Assembly (NCBI GenBank): GCA_051646185.1
Contig: JBOFCS010000049.1
Location: forward strand, 1 to 25,784
Direction: 5' to 3'
Source: JBOFCS01 sp051646185
GTDB taxonomy: Bacteria > Actinomycetota > Actinomycetes > Mycobacteriales > Mycobacteriaceae
DNA length: 25,784 nt
The notes beneath the pieces were generated by a model that was not told where the DNA came from, made no database searches, and was given only the letters and a program-made list of their open reading frames with translations. Position numbers and translations under genes: made by a program. Positions 16,680 to 23,620 of this stretch are shown in pieces; position 1 is the stretch's first letter; the number at the start of each line of letters is the position of its first letter.

Positions 16680-18335
16680 ATGTCCAATGCGGATCGCCTA
16701 GAAACCTTATTGAACGATGTGCGCGAACAACTCACCGAAACAACTCCTAGTAGTGACCGGCTGCAGAGCCTACTGGAAGCCACTCTCGTTGTCGGCTTTG
16801 ACCTTGAGCTTGATTCAATTTTGCAACGTTTGGTTGCCGCTGCCGCTGGGCTCACTGGTGCTCGATACGGCGCTCTCGGTGTACGAGCTCGCAGCGGCGG
16901 ATTAAAAGAGTTTGTACATGTTGGAATAGATGAAAAAACTCGAAAAGCCGTTGGTGCGTTACCGCAAGGCCATGGTTTACTGGGGTTACTTATCGAACAT
17001 CCCGATCCAGTTCGCCTCAGCAAAATTGGTGACCACCCAGCCTCGGTAGGATTCCCCAAAAATCACCCTCCCATGGATAGCTTTCTTGGCATCCCCATTA
17101 TCGTACGCGATAAAGTTTTTGGAAGTATCTATCTCACCGAGAAATATCCAGCATCTGACTTCACTAAAGAGGACGAGATAATCCTGCAAGTTCTGGCAAC
17201 TGCCGCAGGTATCGCCATAGATAACGCCCGTTTGTTTGCTGAATCGCAAAACCGAGAAAAGTGGATCAGCGTTATCTCACACATCAATTCTCGACTACTA
17301 GCTGGGGCTTCAGTCCCAGAAACACTTAGTCTCTTAGTGCACAATGTTCGCGAATTAACTTCAAGTGCAAATGTTTTTATTCTTACATCCACAAATAACC
17401 AAGTGCACGTTACTGCCACGACACATCCTGACTTAGCTGAAGCTGAAGTTCCAGTTACTGGCACTGCGTTGGAGAAAATTCTTTCAGGAAGCGGAACTAT
17501 ATCGACCATAGCTATGCATCAACTTCCTAAATCTCTTCGTGCTGGACCTCAATCACATGCTTTGGCACTACCGCTAAGTCGAACATCCGGAGTATTCGGG
17601 ATACTGCTTGTGGTAGATATTCATGATGAGAACTGGCCGCAAGAAGATTGGTCCCGATTAGATGCAGTAGCTTACATTGCCTCTTTAGCTTTAGAATTTG
17701 CCGACCAACAATATAAACGTCGCCAACTCGATGTACTTGCCGATCGAGATAGAATTGCTCGTGACTTACACGATCATGTTATCCAACGTCTTTTTGCCAC
17801 CGGAATGACCTTGCAGAGTGCACTTAAAAACCTTGAAGAACACGGTAATTCCACACAACCGCGGGATCAGATCTCACGTGCAGTGACCCAGCTTGACAGC
17901 ACCGTAAGAGAAATTCGTACTGCAATTTTTGATCTGCATACCACTGATAATTTTCAATCTCAAGCACTCCGCAGACGTATGCTCGATATTGTTGCCGAAC
18001 TCACCGAAAACTCGAAAATTGTTCCTTCGGTAAAATTTTCCGGAGCAGTCGATACCCATACCCCGCCGGAATTATACCCACACGCCGAAGCCGTCTTAAG
18101 AGAAGGACTTAGTAATGCACTAAGACACTCCCAAGCTACATCTGTTTCTTTATCAATATCTGCAACAACAGATTTAACTATCACTATTTGTGATGATGGT
18201 CGCGGAATCCCCGAAAATATCAGTCACAGCGGTCTTGCTAATTTGGAGTTACGCGCCAGGCAACACCGAGGCAGCTTCACCACCGAGCACAACCTCACTG
18301 GAGGCACCACGCTAACGTGGACTGTGCCACTATAG
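16680..18335 (+). CDS. DosS/DevS-like GAF sensor histidine kinase
   Basis: 551 aa, cytosolic. Two GAF domains (about 36-186 and 205-343), then a HisKA_3 dimerisation domain with phospho-acceptor His364 in DRIARDLHDHVIQRLFA, and a C-terminal HATPase_c with N box LSNALRHS (477-484), G1 DDGRGIP (505-511) and a C-terminal GGTTLTW. GAF-A contains PKNHPPMDSFLG. His129 and Tyr151 (SIYLTEK) are 22 apart, the same spacing as the heme-ligand H149 and distal Y171 of M. tuberculosis DosS, so heme-based O2/NO/CO sensing is likely. It lies tail-to-tail with the regulator gene, 10 bp apart. The ATG at 16680 has only a weak GTAGAG upstream, with TATACA at 16665-16670, so the transcript may be nearly leaderless. 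No DosR-like box is seen in its own upstream region. Confidence 0.93.
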   Translation: MSNADRLETLLNDVREQLTETTPSSDRLQSLLEATLVVGFDLELDSILQRLVAAAAGLTGARYGALGVRARSGGLKEFVHVGIDEKTRKAVGALPQGHGLLGLLIEHPDPVRLSKIGDHPASVGFPKNHPPMDSFLGIPIIVRDKVFGSIYLTEKYPASDFTKEDEIILQVLATAAGIAIDNARLFAESQNREKWISVISHINSRLLAGASVPETLSLLVHNVRELTSSANVFILTSTNNQVHVTATTHPDLAEAEVPVTGTALEKILSGSGTISTIAMHQLPKSLRAGPQSHALALPLSRTSGVFGILLVVDIHDENWPQEDWSRLDAVAYIASLALEFADQQYKRRQLDVLADRDRIARDLHDHVIQRLFATGMTLQSALKNLEEHGNSTQPRDQISRAVTQLDSTVREIRTAIFDLHTTDNFQSQALRRRMLDIVAELTENSKIVPSVKFSGAVDTHTPPELYPHAEAVLREGLSNALRHSQATSVSLSISATTDLTITICDDGRGIPENISHSGLANLELRARQHRGSFTTEHNLTGGTTLTWTVPL

Positions 18336-18345
18336 CTATGTCACA

Positions 18346-18990
18346 CTACTTATTTTTTAGCTCAGTCGCCAAAACAGCTGCCTGAGTTCGTCTTTGCATA
18401 CCTAATTTTGATAGCACCCTCGAGACATAATTTTTCACGGTTTTTTCCGCCAGAAATAGCCGTTCGGCTATCTCCCGATTTGTCAGTCCCTCCCCGATTA
18501 AGTCAAAGACCGCACGCTCTTGATCGGAAAGATCTGATAACACATCGCCTCGCGACCGTTCATCACGTATCCGATTCAATAACGCCGCCGTGGTGCGTGA
18601 ATCAAGCAAAGAACCACCCGAACCCACCGTCCGCACTGCCGAAATAAGATCTGAACCAAGAATTTGTTTTAACACAAAACCAGAGGCACCAGCCATAATT
18701 GCATCAAAAAGCGCCTCATCATCTGCATAGGAAGTGATCATCAAGCACGCCAACTCTGGCATAACACTTCGTAGTTCCCGGCACAACTGCACCCCATTTC
18801 CATCCGGCAACCGCACATCAAGCACCGCCACATCTGGTCTTATCTGGGGAACTAAGACCAGTGCTTCTTCCATTGTGGCTGCCTCCCCTACCGTTTCCAC
18901 ATCCTCAACTGTGCTTAATAGGTCTTGAAGCCCTCTGCGAACAAGCTCATGGTCATCCACGAGAAAGACTCGAATTTTCTTATCGGTCAT
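18346..18990 (-). CDS. DosR/DevR-like NarL-family response regulator
   Basis: 214 aa. The receiver domain (6-122) has the acidic pair DD12-13, phospho-acceptor Asp58 in VAVLDVRLPDGNG, Thr/Ser in ITSYADDEAL and Lys108 in FVLKQI. The C-terminal LuxR-type HTH (about 150-210) reads LTNREIAERLFLAEKTVKNY followed by VSRVLSKLGMQRRTQAAV. This is nearly the mycobacterial DosR recognition region, including the Lys-Thr-Val-Lys-Asn segment that contacts DNA in DosR. It should be phosphorylated by the adjacent convergent kinase. A DosR-type box lies 39 bp upstream of its ATG, suggesting autoregulation. The ribosome binding site is poor (GGAAGAG 13 nt upstream). Confidence 0.95.
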   Translation of the reverse strand: MTDKKIRVFLVDDHELVRRGLQDLLSTVEDVETVGEAATMEEALVLVPQIRPDVAVLDVRLPDGNGVQLCRELRSVMPELACLMITSYADDEALFDAIMAGASGFVLKQILGSDLISAVRTVGSGGSLLDSRTTAALLNRIRDERSRGDVLSDLSDQERAVFDLIGEGLTNREIAERLFLAEKTVKNYVSRVLSKLGMQRRTQAAVLATELKNK

Positions 18991-19028
18991 GCCCTAGACG
19001 CTACTCTTCCTTAAACCTTTACTCACAA

Positions 19029-19042
19029 GTGACTTAAGTCCT
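19029..19042. promoter_or_regulatory. Candidate DosR box 1 (regulator/nitroreductase intergenic region)
   Basis: GTGACTTAAGTCCT matches the core of the mycobacterial DosR consensus (GGGACTWWAGTCCC) at 12 of 14 positions. It has a perfect ACTTAAGT centre, one flanking G:C pair, and A:T one step further out. It is 39 bp from the regulator ATG (- strand) and about 100 bp from the nitroreductase start (+ strand). Because the site is nearly symmetric it could serve both directions. Confidence 0.7.
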
Positions 19043-19101
19043 TAGGGGCAGGGTATTTAGCCGATCGCTCAACCATATTGAGGACCATCCCCCAACAGCT
19101 A

Positions 19102-19115
19102 GGGACTTTTGACCT
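19102..19115 (+). promoter_or_regulatory. Candidate DosR box 2 upstream of the nitroreductase operon
   Basis: GGGACTTTTGACCT matches GGGACTWWAGTCCC at 11 of 14 positions, with a complete left half-site. A TTAACAAT sequence at 19129-19136 could be the -10 element, which would place the box centre around -33, overlapping the -35 position as in DosR-activated promoters. This geometry would favour a translation start downstream of 19135. Confidence 0.62.
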
Positions 19116-19134
19116 ATTTCCAACTCCGTTAACA

Positions 19135-20145
19135 ATGCGCACAGTGGAGACTACAGCGCAATACCCGGTAAACCGGCTTAGTGCACGTCCGAAAGCAGTG
19201 ATAGTAGTGATACAACCCGCACAGTGGAATGATGAAGACATCACCACAATACAACAGGCTTTGGTTGCCGCGCCGTCAATTCTTAATACGCAACCATGGA
19301 ACCTAGTTTTTACCGCCGACGGCGCGCAATTATATGAGCAAACAACTCATCCAGTAAATACCCGCAGTAGTCTTAATGCTGACCGTTTAATGTCCTGTGG
19401 GGCAGCAATTACCAACCTTGAGGTGGCTGCTCGTGCTCTTGGTTTTGATACTCACCTTGAAACCCACCCTGATCCACATTCCCCTCATCTGCTTGCCGTT
19501 CTTAAAACTGGGGACCGTCAAACCCCCAGCAGCACCGTGCTTGCCGAGTTTTCTGCCATGCTGCGTAGGCATAGTTATCGGGGGGCATTTCGGGACAGGA
19601 GAGTCTCCGATATTGATCTTGCCGACATCGTCGCAGCCGGGACTACCACTGACTCCCAGGGCCCGTTGAGTCCTCGGGTACTTGCTAATGATGAAGCCGC
19701 GGCCCTGGCCGAAACCCTGGCCGATTCAGCAGCAGAAATTCATCTGCATGATTCACTCCAGCAAGACCAATTTGCGTGGAGTGCACAGTGGCGACCTGAA
19801 GGAATTGGGGAAATCGCTGAATACACCCCGGGTAGTTTGCCGGGGCAGGTTCATATCTCTACTGCAACAGCCGATACTTCACGTCTTGCCGATCTGATTG
19901 AACAAGAAACCGTGCTGATTTTCTTGGGCCACTCTGAGGAAAAGGAAACCTGGGTTGAGATTGGCCGTGCGATGCAACGAGCCTGGCTTTCGGCCGTAGA
20001 TGCCGGCTTAGCTGCGTCTGTTTTGTCTCAACCGTTATGTGTGGGCAATGCCCGATCTGTGTTGTCCCAACGCCTACATCTTAATGCTATTCCTTTTCTC
20101 ATCATGAGATTTGGTTATCCCCTCCCCGACCCAGCCCTGCGCTAG
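19135..20145 (+). CDS. Acg-type nitroreductase-like protein (Rv2032/Rv3131 family)
   Basis: About 336 aa. ALVAAPSILNTQPW near the N-terminus, the DRLMSCGAAITNLEVAARALG helix, a mid-section LRRHSYRGAF and the C-terminal AGLAASVLSQPL fit the Acg family. These are duplicated nitroreductase-fold FMN proteins that in M. tuberculosis are classic DosR regulon members and are thought to sequester FMN rather than reduce nitro compounds. Start uncertain: ATG 19135 has no ribosome binding site. GTG 19207 would leave 22 residues before APSILNTQPW, as in Rv2032, and fits the promoter geometry above. The open frame extends to TTG 19078 but would then overlap box 2. It is followed 23 nt later by the desaturase. 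Confidence 0.86.
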   Translation: MRTVETTAQYPVNRLSARPKAVIVVIQPAQWNDEDITTIQQALVAAPSILNTQPWNLVFTADGAQLYEQTTHPVNTRSSLNADRLMSCGAAITNLEVAARALGFDTHLETHPDPHSPHLLAVLKTGDRQTPSSTVLAEFSAMLRRHSYRGAFRDRRVSDIDLADIVAAGTTTDSQGPLSPRVLANDEAAALAETLADSAAEIHLHDSLQQDQFAWSAQWRPEGIGEIAEYTPGSLPGQVHISTATADTSRLADLIEQETVLIFLGHSEEKETWVEIGRAMQRAWLSAVDAGLAASVLSQPLCVGNARSVLSQRLHLNAIPFLIMRFGYPLPDPALR

Positions 20146-20168
20146 AGCACTGATAAAGGAGAATATTT

Positions 20169-21110
20169 ATGACACGCGAGCTTACTGCTCTTGAGCTACT
20201 GCACGAGCTAAAGCCGATTGCCGAGCATGAAGTCAACCGGCACCTGTCCATGACAAAGGACTGGAACCCTCATGACTACGTGCCATGGGATGAGGGCAAA
20301 AACTTTGCCATGCTCGGCGGGGTGGACTGGGACCCTGAACAATCGACTCTTAGCGAAACAGCTAAAGCCGCTATGATCACTAATCTTCTCACGGAGGATA
20401 ATCTTCCTTCGTACCATCGAGTTATTGCAGAAAACTTCACCCTCGACGATGCGTGGGGGCATTGGGTCGGTCGATGGACCGCCGAAGAAGCTAAGCACTC
20501 GATCGTTATGCGGGACTACCTTGTGGTCACTCGCGGAGTGGACCCTGTTGCTCTCGAAAATGCCCGGATGGACCATATGATAACCGGATTCAATCCAGGC
20601 TATAGCGGATTGCTAAATTCGGTTTCCTACGTGACATTCCAAGAGCTAGCGACCCGAGTCTCGCACCGTAATACCGGAAAAGCTTGTGGTGACCCTATTG
20701 CAGATAAACTTTTAGCCCGAGTTGCCGCTGATGAAAACCTGCATATGATGTTCTACCGGAATATCGTTGAAGCAGCAATGAATATCACACCAGATCAGGC
20801 AATACGCTCAATACACTTAGTACTCACTAATTTTCAAATGCCAGGTGCCGGAATGCATAACTTCCGTCGCAATGCGGTACTCATCGCCAAAGGTGGGATT
20901 TACGATCTGCGGCAGCACCTTGAAGAAGTTGTACAACCGGTACTACGAAAATGGAACCTTTTTGAAAGAAATGACTTTGGTCCCGAGGGGGAAAAATTAC
21001 GCGATGAACTGGCAATTTTCCTAGAAGATCTTGAAGAGAAAACTAAAAAATTTGAAGAAGCACGAGACCGCGCTTTGACTCGAGAGGCGCAGCGTAAGGC
21101 GGCATCATGA
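20169..21110 (+). CDS. Acyl-ACP desaturase, DesA type (soluble di-iron)
   Basis: 313 aa. Uses O2, reduced ferredoxin and acyl-ACP to insert a double bond. All six di-iron ligands of the family can be placed: Glu76 (TEDNLPSYH), Glu107 and His110 (AEEAKHS), Glu159 (TFQELATRVSHRNTG), Glu189 and His192 (ADENLHMMFY). The RDYLVVTRGVDPVALE stretch is typical of mycobacterial DesA1/DesA2. The ATG at 20169 has AAGGAG 9 nt upstream. It lies 23 nt after the Acg-like gene and so is probably in its transcript; the C-terminal ~45 residues are a charged helix (EDLEEKTKKFEEARDRAL). Regioselectivity is not readable from sequence. Confidence 0.93.
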   Translation: MTRELTALELLHELKPIAEHEVNRHLSMTKDWNPHDYVPWDEGKNFAMLGGVDWDPEQSTLSETAKAAMITNLLTEDNLPSYHRVIAENFTLDDAWGHWVGRWTAEEAKHSIVMRDYLVVTRGVDPVALENARMDHMITGFNPGYSGLLNSVSYVTFQELATRVSHRNTGKACGDPIADKLLARVAADENLHMMFYRNIVEAAMNITPDQAIRSIHLVLTNFQMPGAGMHNFRRNAVLIAKGGIYDLRQHLEEVVQPVLRKWNLFERNDFGPEGEKLRDELAIFLEDLEEKTKKFEEARDRALTREAQRKAAS

Positions 21111-21376
21111 TTCATGCTGACCACGCAATTGCAGAGTTGATCGCCAATAATTCTGATCTAGTTCAAGCTGTGATCGACATGGCACAGGCCGCAAGTGTAG
21201 AAAATGTTGCTCGCTGGAATGAAATTAGATCTAACCAGCATCGCGCTGATGCCACTGCATACTTATCCTCAGCGATCCTTGGAGTAGTTATCGAAAGATA
21301 CGCCGTGGGTCACGGGATACATCCCAGCGATATGTGGCATCGGCTACGCACTGAAGGTTTGCAGTTTTTACTCTAA
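21107..21376 (+). CDS. Small hypothetical protein translationally coupled to the desaturase
   Basis: 89 aa, family not recognised. Its ATG overlaps the desaturase stop (ATGA), a sign of translational coupling. The predicted protein is mostly helical and hydrophilic, with one mildly hydrophobic stretch (AYLSSAILGVVIERYAVGHG). It is His-rich at both ends (MIHADH; GHGIHPSDMWHRLR) and has no Cys. It could be an accessory subunit or regulator of the desaturase; this is inferred only from the coupling. Confidence 0.72.
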   Translation: MIHADHAIAELIANNSDLVQAVIDMAQAASVENVARWNEIRSNQHRADATAYLSSAILGVVIERYAVGHGIHPSDMWHRLRTEGLQFLL

Positions 21377-21473
21377 GAACTTTCCACAAAGTCACTATCA
21401 ACCCGGGGTTTCAGCGCGTACAGTGAGTTTTCACAGTACTTGGCCAGTAACCGATAAGTAAGGTGGCATAGAG

Positions 21474-21860
21474 ATGAAAAAGCAGATTGCACGTGCAGCC
21501 CTTGGCGCTACTGTTTTGGCCGCAGGTTTCGCTTTTACCCAGACCGGAACCGCCACTGCCGAGGAGCTCCCACAAGGCACTTTTTACGGCGATATCACCG
21601 GATTTCCTTTGTCTTCAGCTATCTGGGAAGGTAAAACCTTTGGACCAGACGGCTATGTCATCAATAACCTACCTGGAGGTATCAGCGCCTTTCCGGCGAG
21701 CGTTTATGAGGCAGCATCCCCGATTGATGGTGCACCGGTGATCATCGTGGACTACGGCTTTGGCATTCACGATGAGCTAACTCCAGATGGCAATGGTGGG
21801 TACAACGGTGTTGGCGCACTAAACAATATTGGGGTATTTAGCTTCACTTTGTCCCGCTAG
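21474..21860 (+). CDS. Small secreted protein of unknown function
   Basis: 128 aa. A clear Sec signal peptide: MKKQIARAALG, hydrophobic core TVLAAGFAF, and a TATA-EE type cleavage site near residue 29. The ~99-residue mature part is Gly-, Pro- and aromatic-rich (FYGDITGFPL, GPDGYVINNLPGG, VDYGFGIHDEL), without Cys, lipobox or sortase signal, and probably a small beta-rich domain. I do not recognise the family. The ATG at 21474 has AAGGTGG 7 nt upstream. It has its own terminator (21884-21917) and lies just before a tRNA gene. Confidence 0.85.
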   Translation: MKKQIARAALGATVLAAGFAFTQTGTATAEELPQGTFYGDITGFPLSSAIWEGKTFGPDGYVINNLPGGISAFPASVYEAASPIDGAPVIIVDYGFGIHDELTPDGNGGYNGVGALNNIGVFSFTLSR

Positions 21861-21883
21861 TTTCGGCCACATTTTCTTAACGG

Positions 21884-21917
21884 GAGCCTGCACCGATACA
21901 CTAGTCGGTGCAGGCTC
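21884..21917 (+). terminator. 13-bp hairpin terminator
   Basis: GAGCCTGCACCGA (21884-21896), an 8-nt loop, and its exact complement (21905-21917), followed by TCATCTTTG. It is 24 bp after the stop of the secreted protein gene. The U tract is short. It also separates that transcript from the tRNA at 21939. Confidence 0.88.
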
Positions 21918-21938
21918 TCATCTTTGTGAACCTGCGGC

Positions 21939-22011
21939 GCCTTCGTAGCTCAGGGGATAGAGCAACCCTCTCCTAAAGGGTAGGTCGCAGGTTCGAATCC
22001 TGCCGAGGGCA
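21939..22011 (+). tRNA. tRNA-Arg (anticodon CCU)
   Basis: A 73-nt cloverleaf up to the discriminator A. Acceptor GCCTTCG pairs with CGAGGGC (one G:U), the D stem is GCTC/GAGC, and the anticodon stem ACCCT/AGGGT holds loop CTCCTAA with anticodon CCT at 21972-21974. The T arm GCAGG-TTCGAAT-CCTGC is canonical. It reads AGG codons. CCA is not encoded (ACACA follows). tRNA-Arg(CCU) is a common integration site, but no second copy of the 3' end is seen in the window. Confidence 0.97.
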
Positions 22012-22348
22012 CACAACTGAGCTTGTCCTGTTTTAGCTTGCGACGTGACGGGGCCTCCCAAGACTGCCTCAGTAATGAAGAATTGTTGAGATGAGTACAA
22101 AATACTTTGCACTACAATCCATTTAAATCCATCGTTGTACAAGACAAGCACCAGACAGAACCTGTGGAGTGAGAAAAATCTCCGGGTAAAGGTGAGTACT
22201 TTGCTACGCAATACTGCGGCGGACCTTGTGTAGGCCTGTGATGCTTTTGTTATTCACAATTCATGTACTGTTTGTTGTTATTGCCCAGGCTAAATTATAG
22301 ATTCTAACGTAGGGGCAACCCGTGCCCAACTAAAAAAAGGGGGGTAAA
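22012..22348. other. 337-bp AT-rich non-coding stretch with a promoter for the bacteriocin-like gene
   Basis: No convincing gene on either strand; the only long frame is the antisense of the tRNA. Toward its right end lie a promoter-like pair TTGTTA (22275-22280) and TATAGA/TAGATT (22296-22303), a small GGGCA-ACCCG-TGCCC hairpin (22314-22328), and then AGGGGGG before the ATG at 22349. The section just after the tRNA has no att-like direct repeat that I can see. Confidence 0.55.
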
Positions 22349-22684
22349 ATGATACACAAAGTAGTTGCAGCGACGATGAGCTTAGCCACAGCATTACTAT
22401 CAGATGCTGGCGCATCGGCTGAGAGTATTGCCGTTAACCGGCCGGCGGTTAACCTTGATTACGCTGCCACCGACCCGCTTAGGACAGACTGGTGGGATAA
22501 CTGGGGGTCATGTGCGGCTTCAATTGGTGGCGGTGCAACAACGGGTGCAATTGTTGCAGGACTTGCCGGAGCAGGCATTGGGACGGTAGCGCTCCCGGTC
22601 ATTGGGACTGTCAGCGGTGGAGCTTTTGGAGCAATCGCTGGAGGGGTCAATGGGGCATTGAGTGGGGCGGCTGCGGGATGCTAA
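22349..22684 (+). CDS. Secreted glycine-zipper peptide with two bracketing cysteines (bacteriocin candidate)
   Basis: 111 aa. Signal-peptide-like N-terminus (MIHKVVAATMSLATALL, ASA at 22-24), a ~30-residue acidic and Trp-rich spacer (TDWWDNWGS), then Cys55 to the C-terminal residue Cys111. The 55 residues between the two Cys are almost only Gly, Ala, Val, Ile, Ser and Thr, with many GxxxG steps (GATTGAIVAGLAGAGIG; SGGAFGAIAGGVNGALSG). This resembles class II/IIc bacteriocins with a glycine-zipper membrane region closed by a disulfide. Against that, the mature part is slightly acidic, there is no double-glycine leader, and no export gene is nearby. A pore-forming envelope protein is an alternative. 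AGGGGGG lies 5 nt before the ATG. The next gene overlaps its stop. Confidence 0.75.
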   Translation: MIHKVVAATMSLATALLSDAGASAESIAVNRPAVNLDYAATDPLRTDWWDNWGSCAASIGGGATTGAIVAGLAGAGIGTVALPVIGTVSGGAFGAIAGGVNGALSGAAAGC

Positions 22685-22917
22685 GCAAAAACGGCAATCA
22701 GAGGCGTACTTTGAATCCACGTTTCGCTTCCCCGTGGGCAATTATCACAGTCTTAGCTGCCCCCCTTGCCTACGGTATCTTTCTTCACGAGGCAATAGGG
22801 TTAAGCTTTGGTCGAATAATGGCTTTACCTACCTCCTGGGGAGGCATCATTTCAGCTGGAATTTTATTCTCAGGCTATGTTGCAAATAAGCGACGTGGTA
22901 CTGAGAATTTAGACTGA
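22678..22917 (+). CDS. Small two-TM basic membrane protein (immunity candidate)
   Basis: 79 aa. A basic N-terminus (MLSKNGNQRRTLNPR), two hydrophobic segments at about 18-40 and 53-70 and a basic C-terminus (NKRRGTENLD) place both ends in the cytoplasm. The ATG at 22678 overlaps the end of the upstream gene by 7 bp (ATGCTAA), so it is translationally coupled and belongs to the same unit. Small cationic two- to four-TM proteins directly behind a bacteriocin gene are usually immunity proteins. I recognise no named family, so the function is inferred only from the arrangement. Confidence 0.7.
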   Translation: MLSKNGNQRRTLNPRFASPWAIITVLAAPLAYGIFLHEAIGLSFGRIMALPTSWGGIISAGILFSGYVANKRRGTENLD

Positions 22918-22938
22918 GGCACATGAATTGTCATTTTC

Positions 22939-23148
22939 TCATTGCCGATGTGAGCTGACGGTCTTTATATCAAGTTTAGCAAGTATCACTGCCTGATCAT
23001 CTTTCTCTCCGTCCCGCGGTCCCCTTATCATCCGGGATATCCCTTGCAATCCAACAGCATGCGTCCATTTTTCGACTTCGTCAGGATCACAATAGATAAC
23101 GGCAAAGTCGAATCTGATGCCATCATCACTAGCCGTACCTACCGAATT
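22939..23148 (-). pseudogene. Open frame in phase with, and directly after, the SRPBCC toxin stop
   Basis: On the - strand the codons immediately after the TAA at 23151-23149 stay open for 69 codons up to a TGA at 22941-22939, in the same frame as the SRPBCC gene. The product is soluble and charged (RFDFAVIYCDPDEVEKWTHA, then a stretch rich in Asp/Glu/Lys). It has no plausible start codon near its beginning (first TTG and ATG lie about 40 codons in). It may be the tail of a decayed gene, a former C-terminal extension, or chance. I recognise no family. Confidence 0.3.
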
Positions 23149-23583
23149 TTATGCGGCATAAAGATTAACAAATGCGTTGAGGGAGTTAGTGATATCACCT
23201 TTAAGTGCTCTAGCAACACCTGCGCCAATTGGACCAAACATGGGAGCACCACCAAGGTTAAGGTCTAACTCCACTTCGGAACCATTCCCCTTGGGCCGCA
23301 CTGCCAGAGTTAGCCCAATTTTGATGCCACCTTTGCCATCACCTTTAAGCAATACCTGCTTCGGTGGCTCATATTTGGTAATCGTCCACTTGACTCTGTT
23401 GAGAGCGCCCTTCACCGACACCACAGAACTTATTTCCACACCTTCGTGAAGGATGTCAGGTAACTCGCCACGCCAGTCATGATGAATGGATAGCCATTGA
23501 TCAAAAGTTGACAGATCCGATGCTTTTTCCCAGGCCACCTCAGGACTGAGAGGAACATCAACTGCAACTTTTAACTTAGCCAT
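23149..23583 (-). CDS. SRPBCC protein, Rv0910/MT0934-family toxin-like
   Basis: 144 aa: AKLKVAVDVPLSPEVAWEKA with the Asp/Trp pair STFDQWLSIHHDWRG, central strands, and a C-terminal helix (FGPIGAGVARALKGDITNSL). This is the helix-grip fold of the Rv0910 family, described in M. tuberculosis as the toxin of a type II pair with Rv0909. The mechanism of toxicity is not evident from the sequence. The ATG at 23583 has GAAAGG 6 nt upstream. It is preceded by its own promoter-like region and separated from the antitoxin-like gene by a strong terminator. Confidence 0.85.
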   Translation of the reverse strand: MAKLKVAVDVPLSPEVAWEKASDLSTFDQWLSIHHDWRGELPDILHEGVEISSVVSVKGALNRVKWTITKYEPPKQVLLKGDGKGGIKIGLTLAVRPKGNGSEVELDLNLGGAPMFGPIGAGVARALKGDITNSLNAFVNLYAA

Positions 23584-23620
23584 GTGCTGCCTTTCCGGTT
23601 TTCTCTAGCGGACTAAGGTG

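Noticed and set aside
21939..22011. Integrated prophage or island attached at tRNA-Arg
   Set aside because: No integrase, no phage genes and no direct repeat of the tRNA end are visible within the window.
21918..22211. 97-codon frame on the - strand
   Set aside because: It reads the antisense of tRNA-Arg (the familiar spurious RIRTCDLPFRRG peptide) and has no ribosome binding site.
23044..23268. 74-codon + strand frame overlapping the toxin 3' end
   Set aside because: No ribosome binding site, runs antisense into a well-supported gene, and composition is not protein-like.
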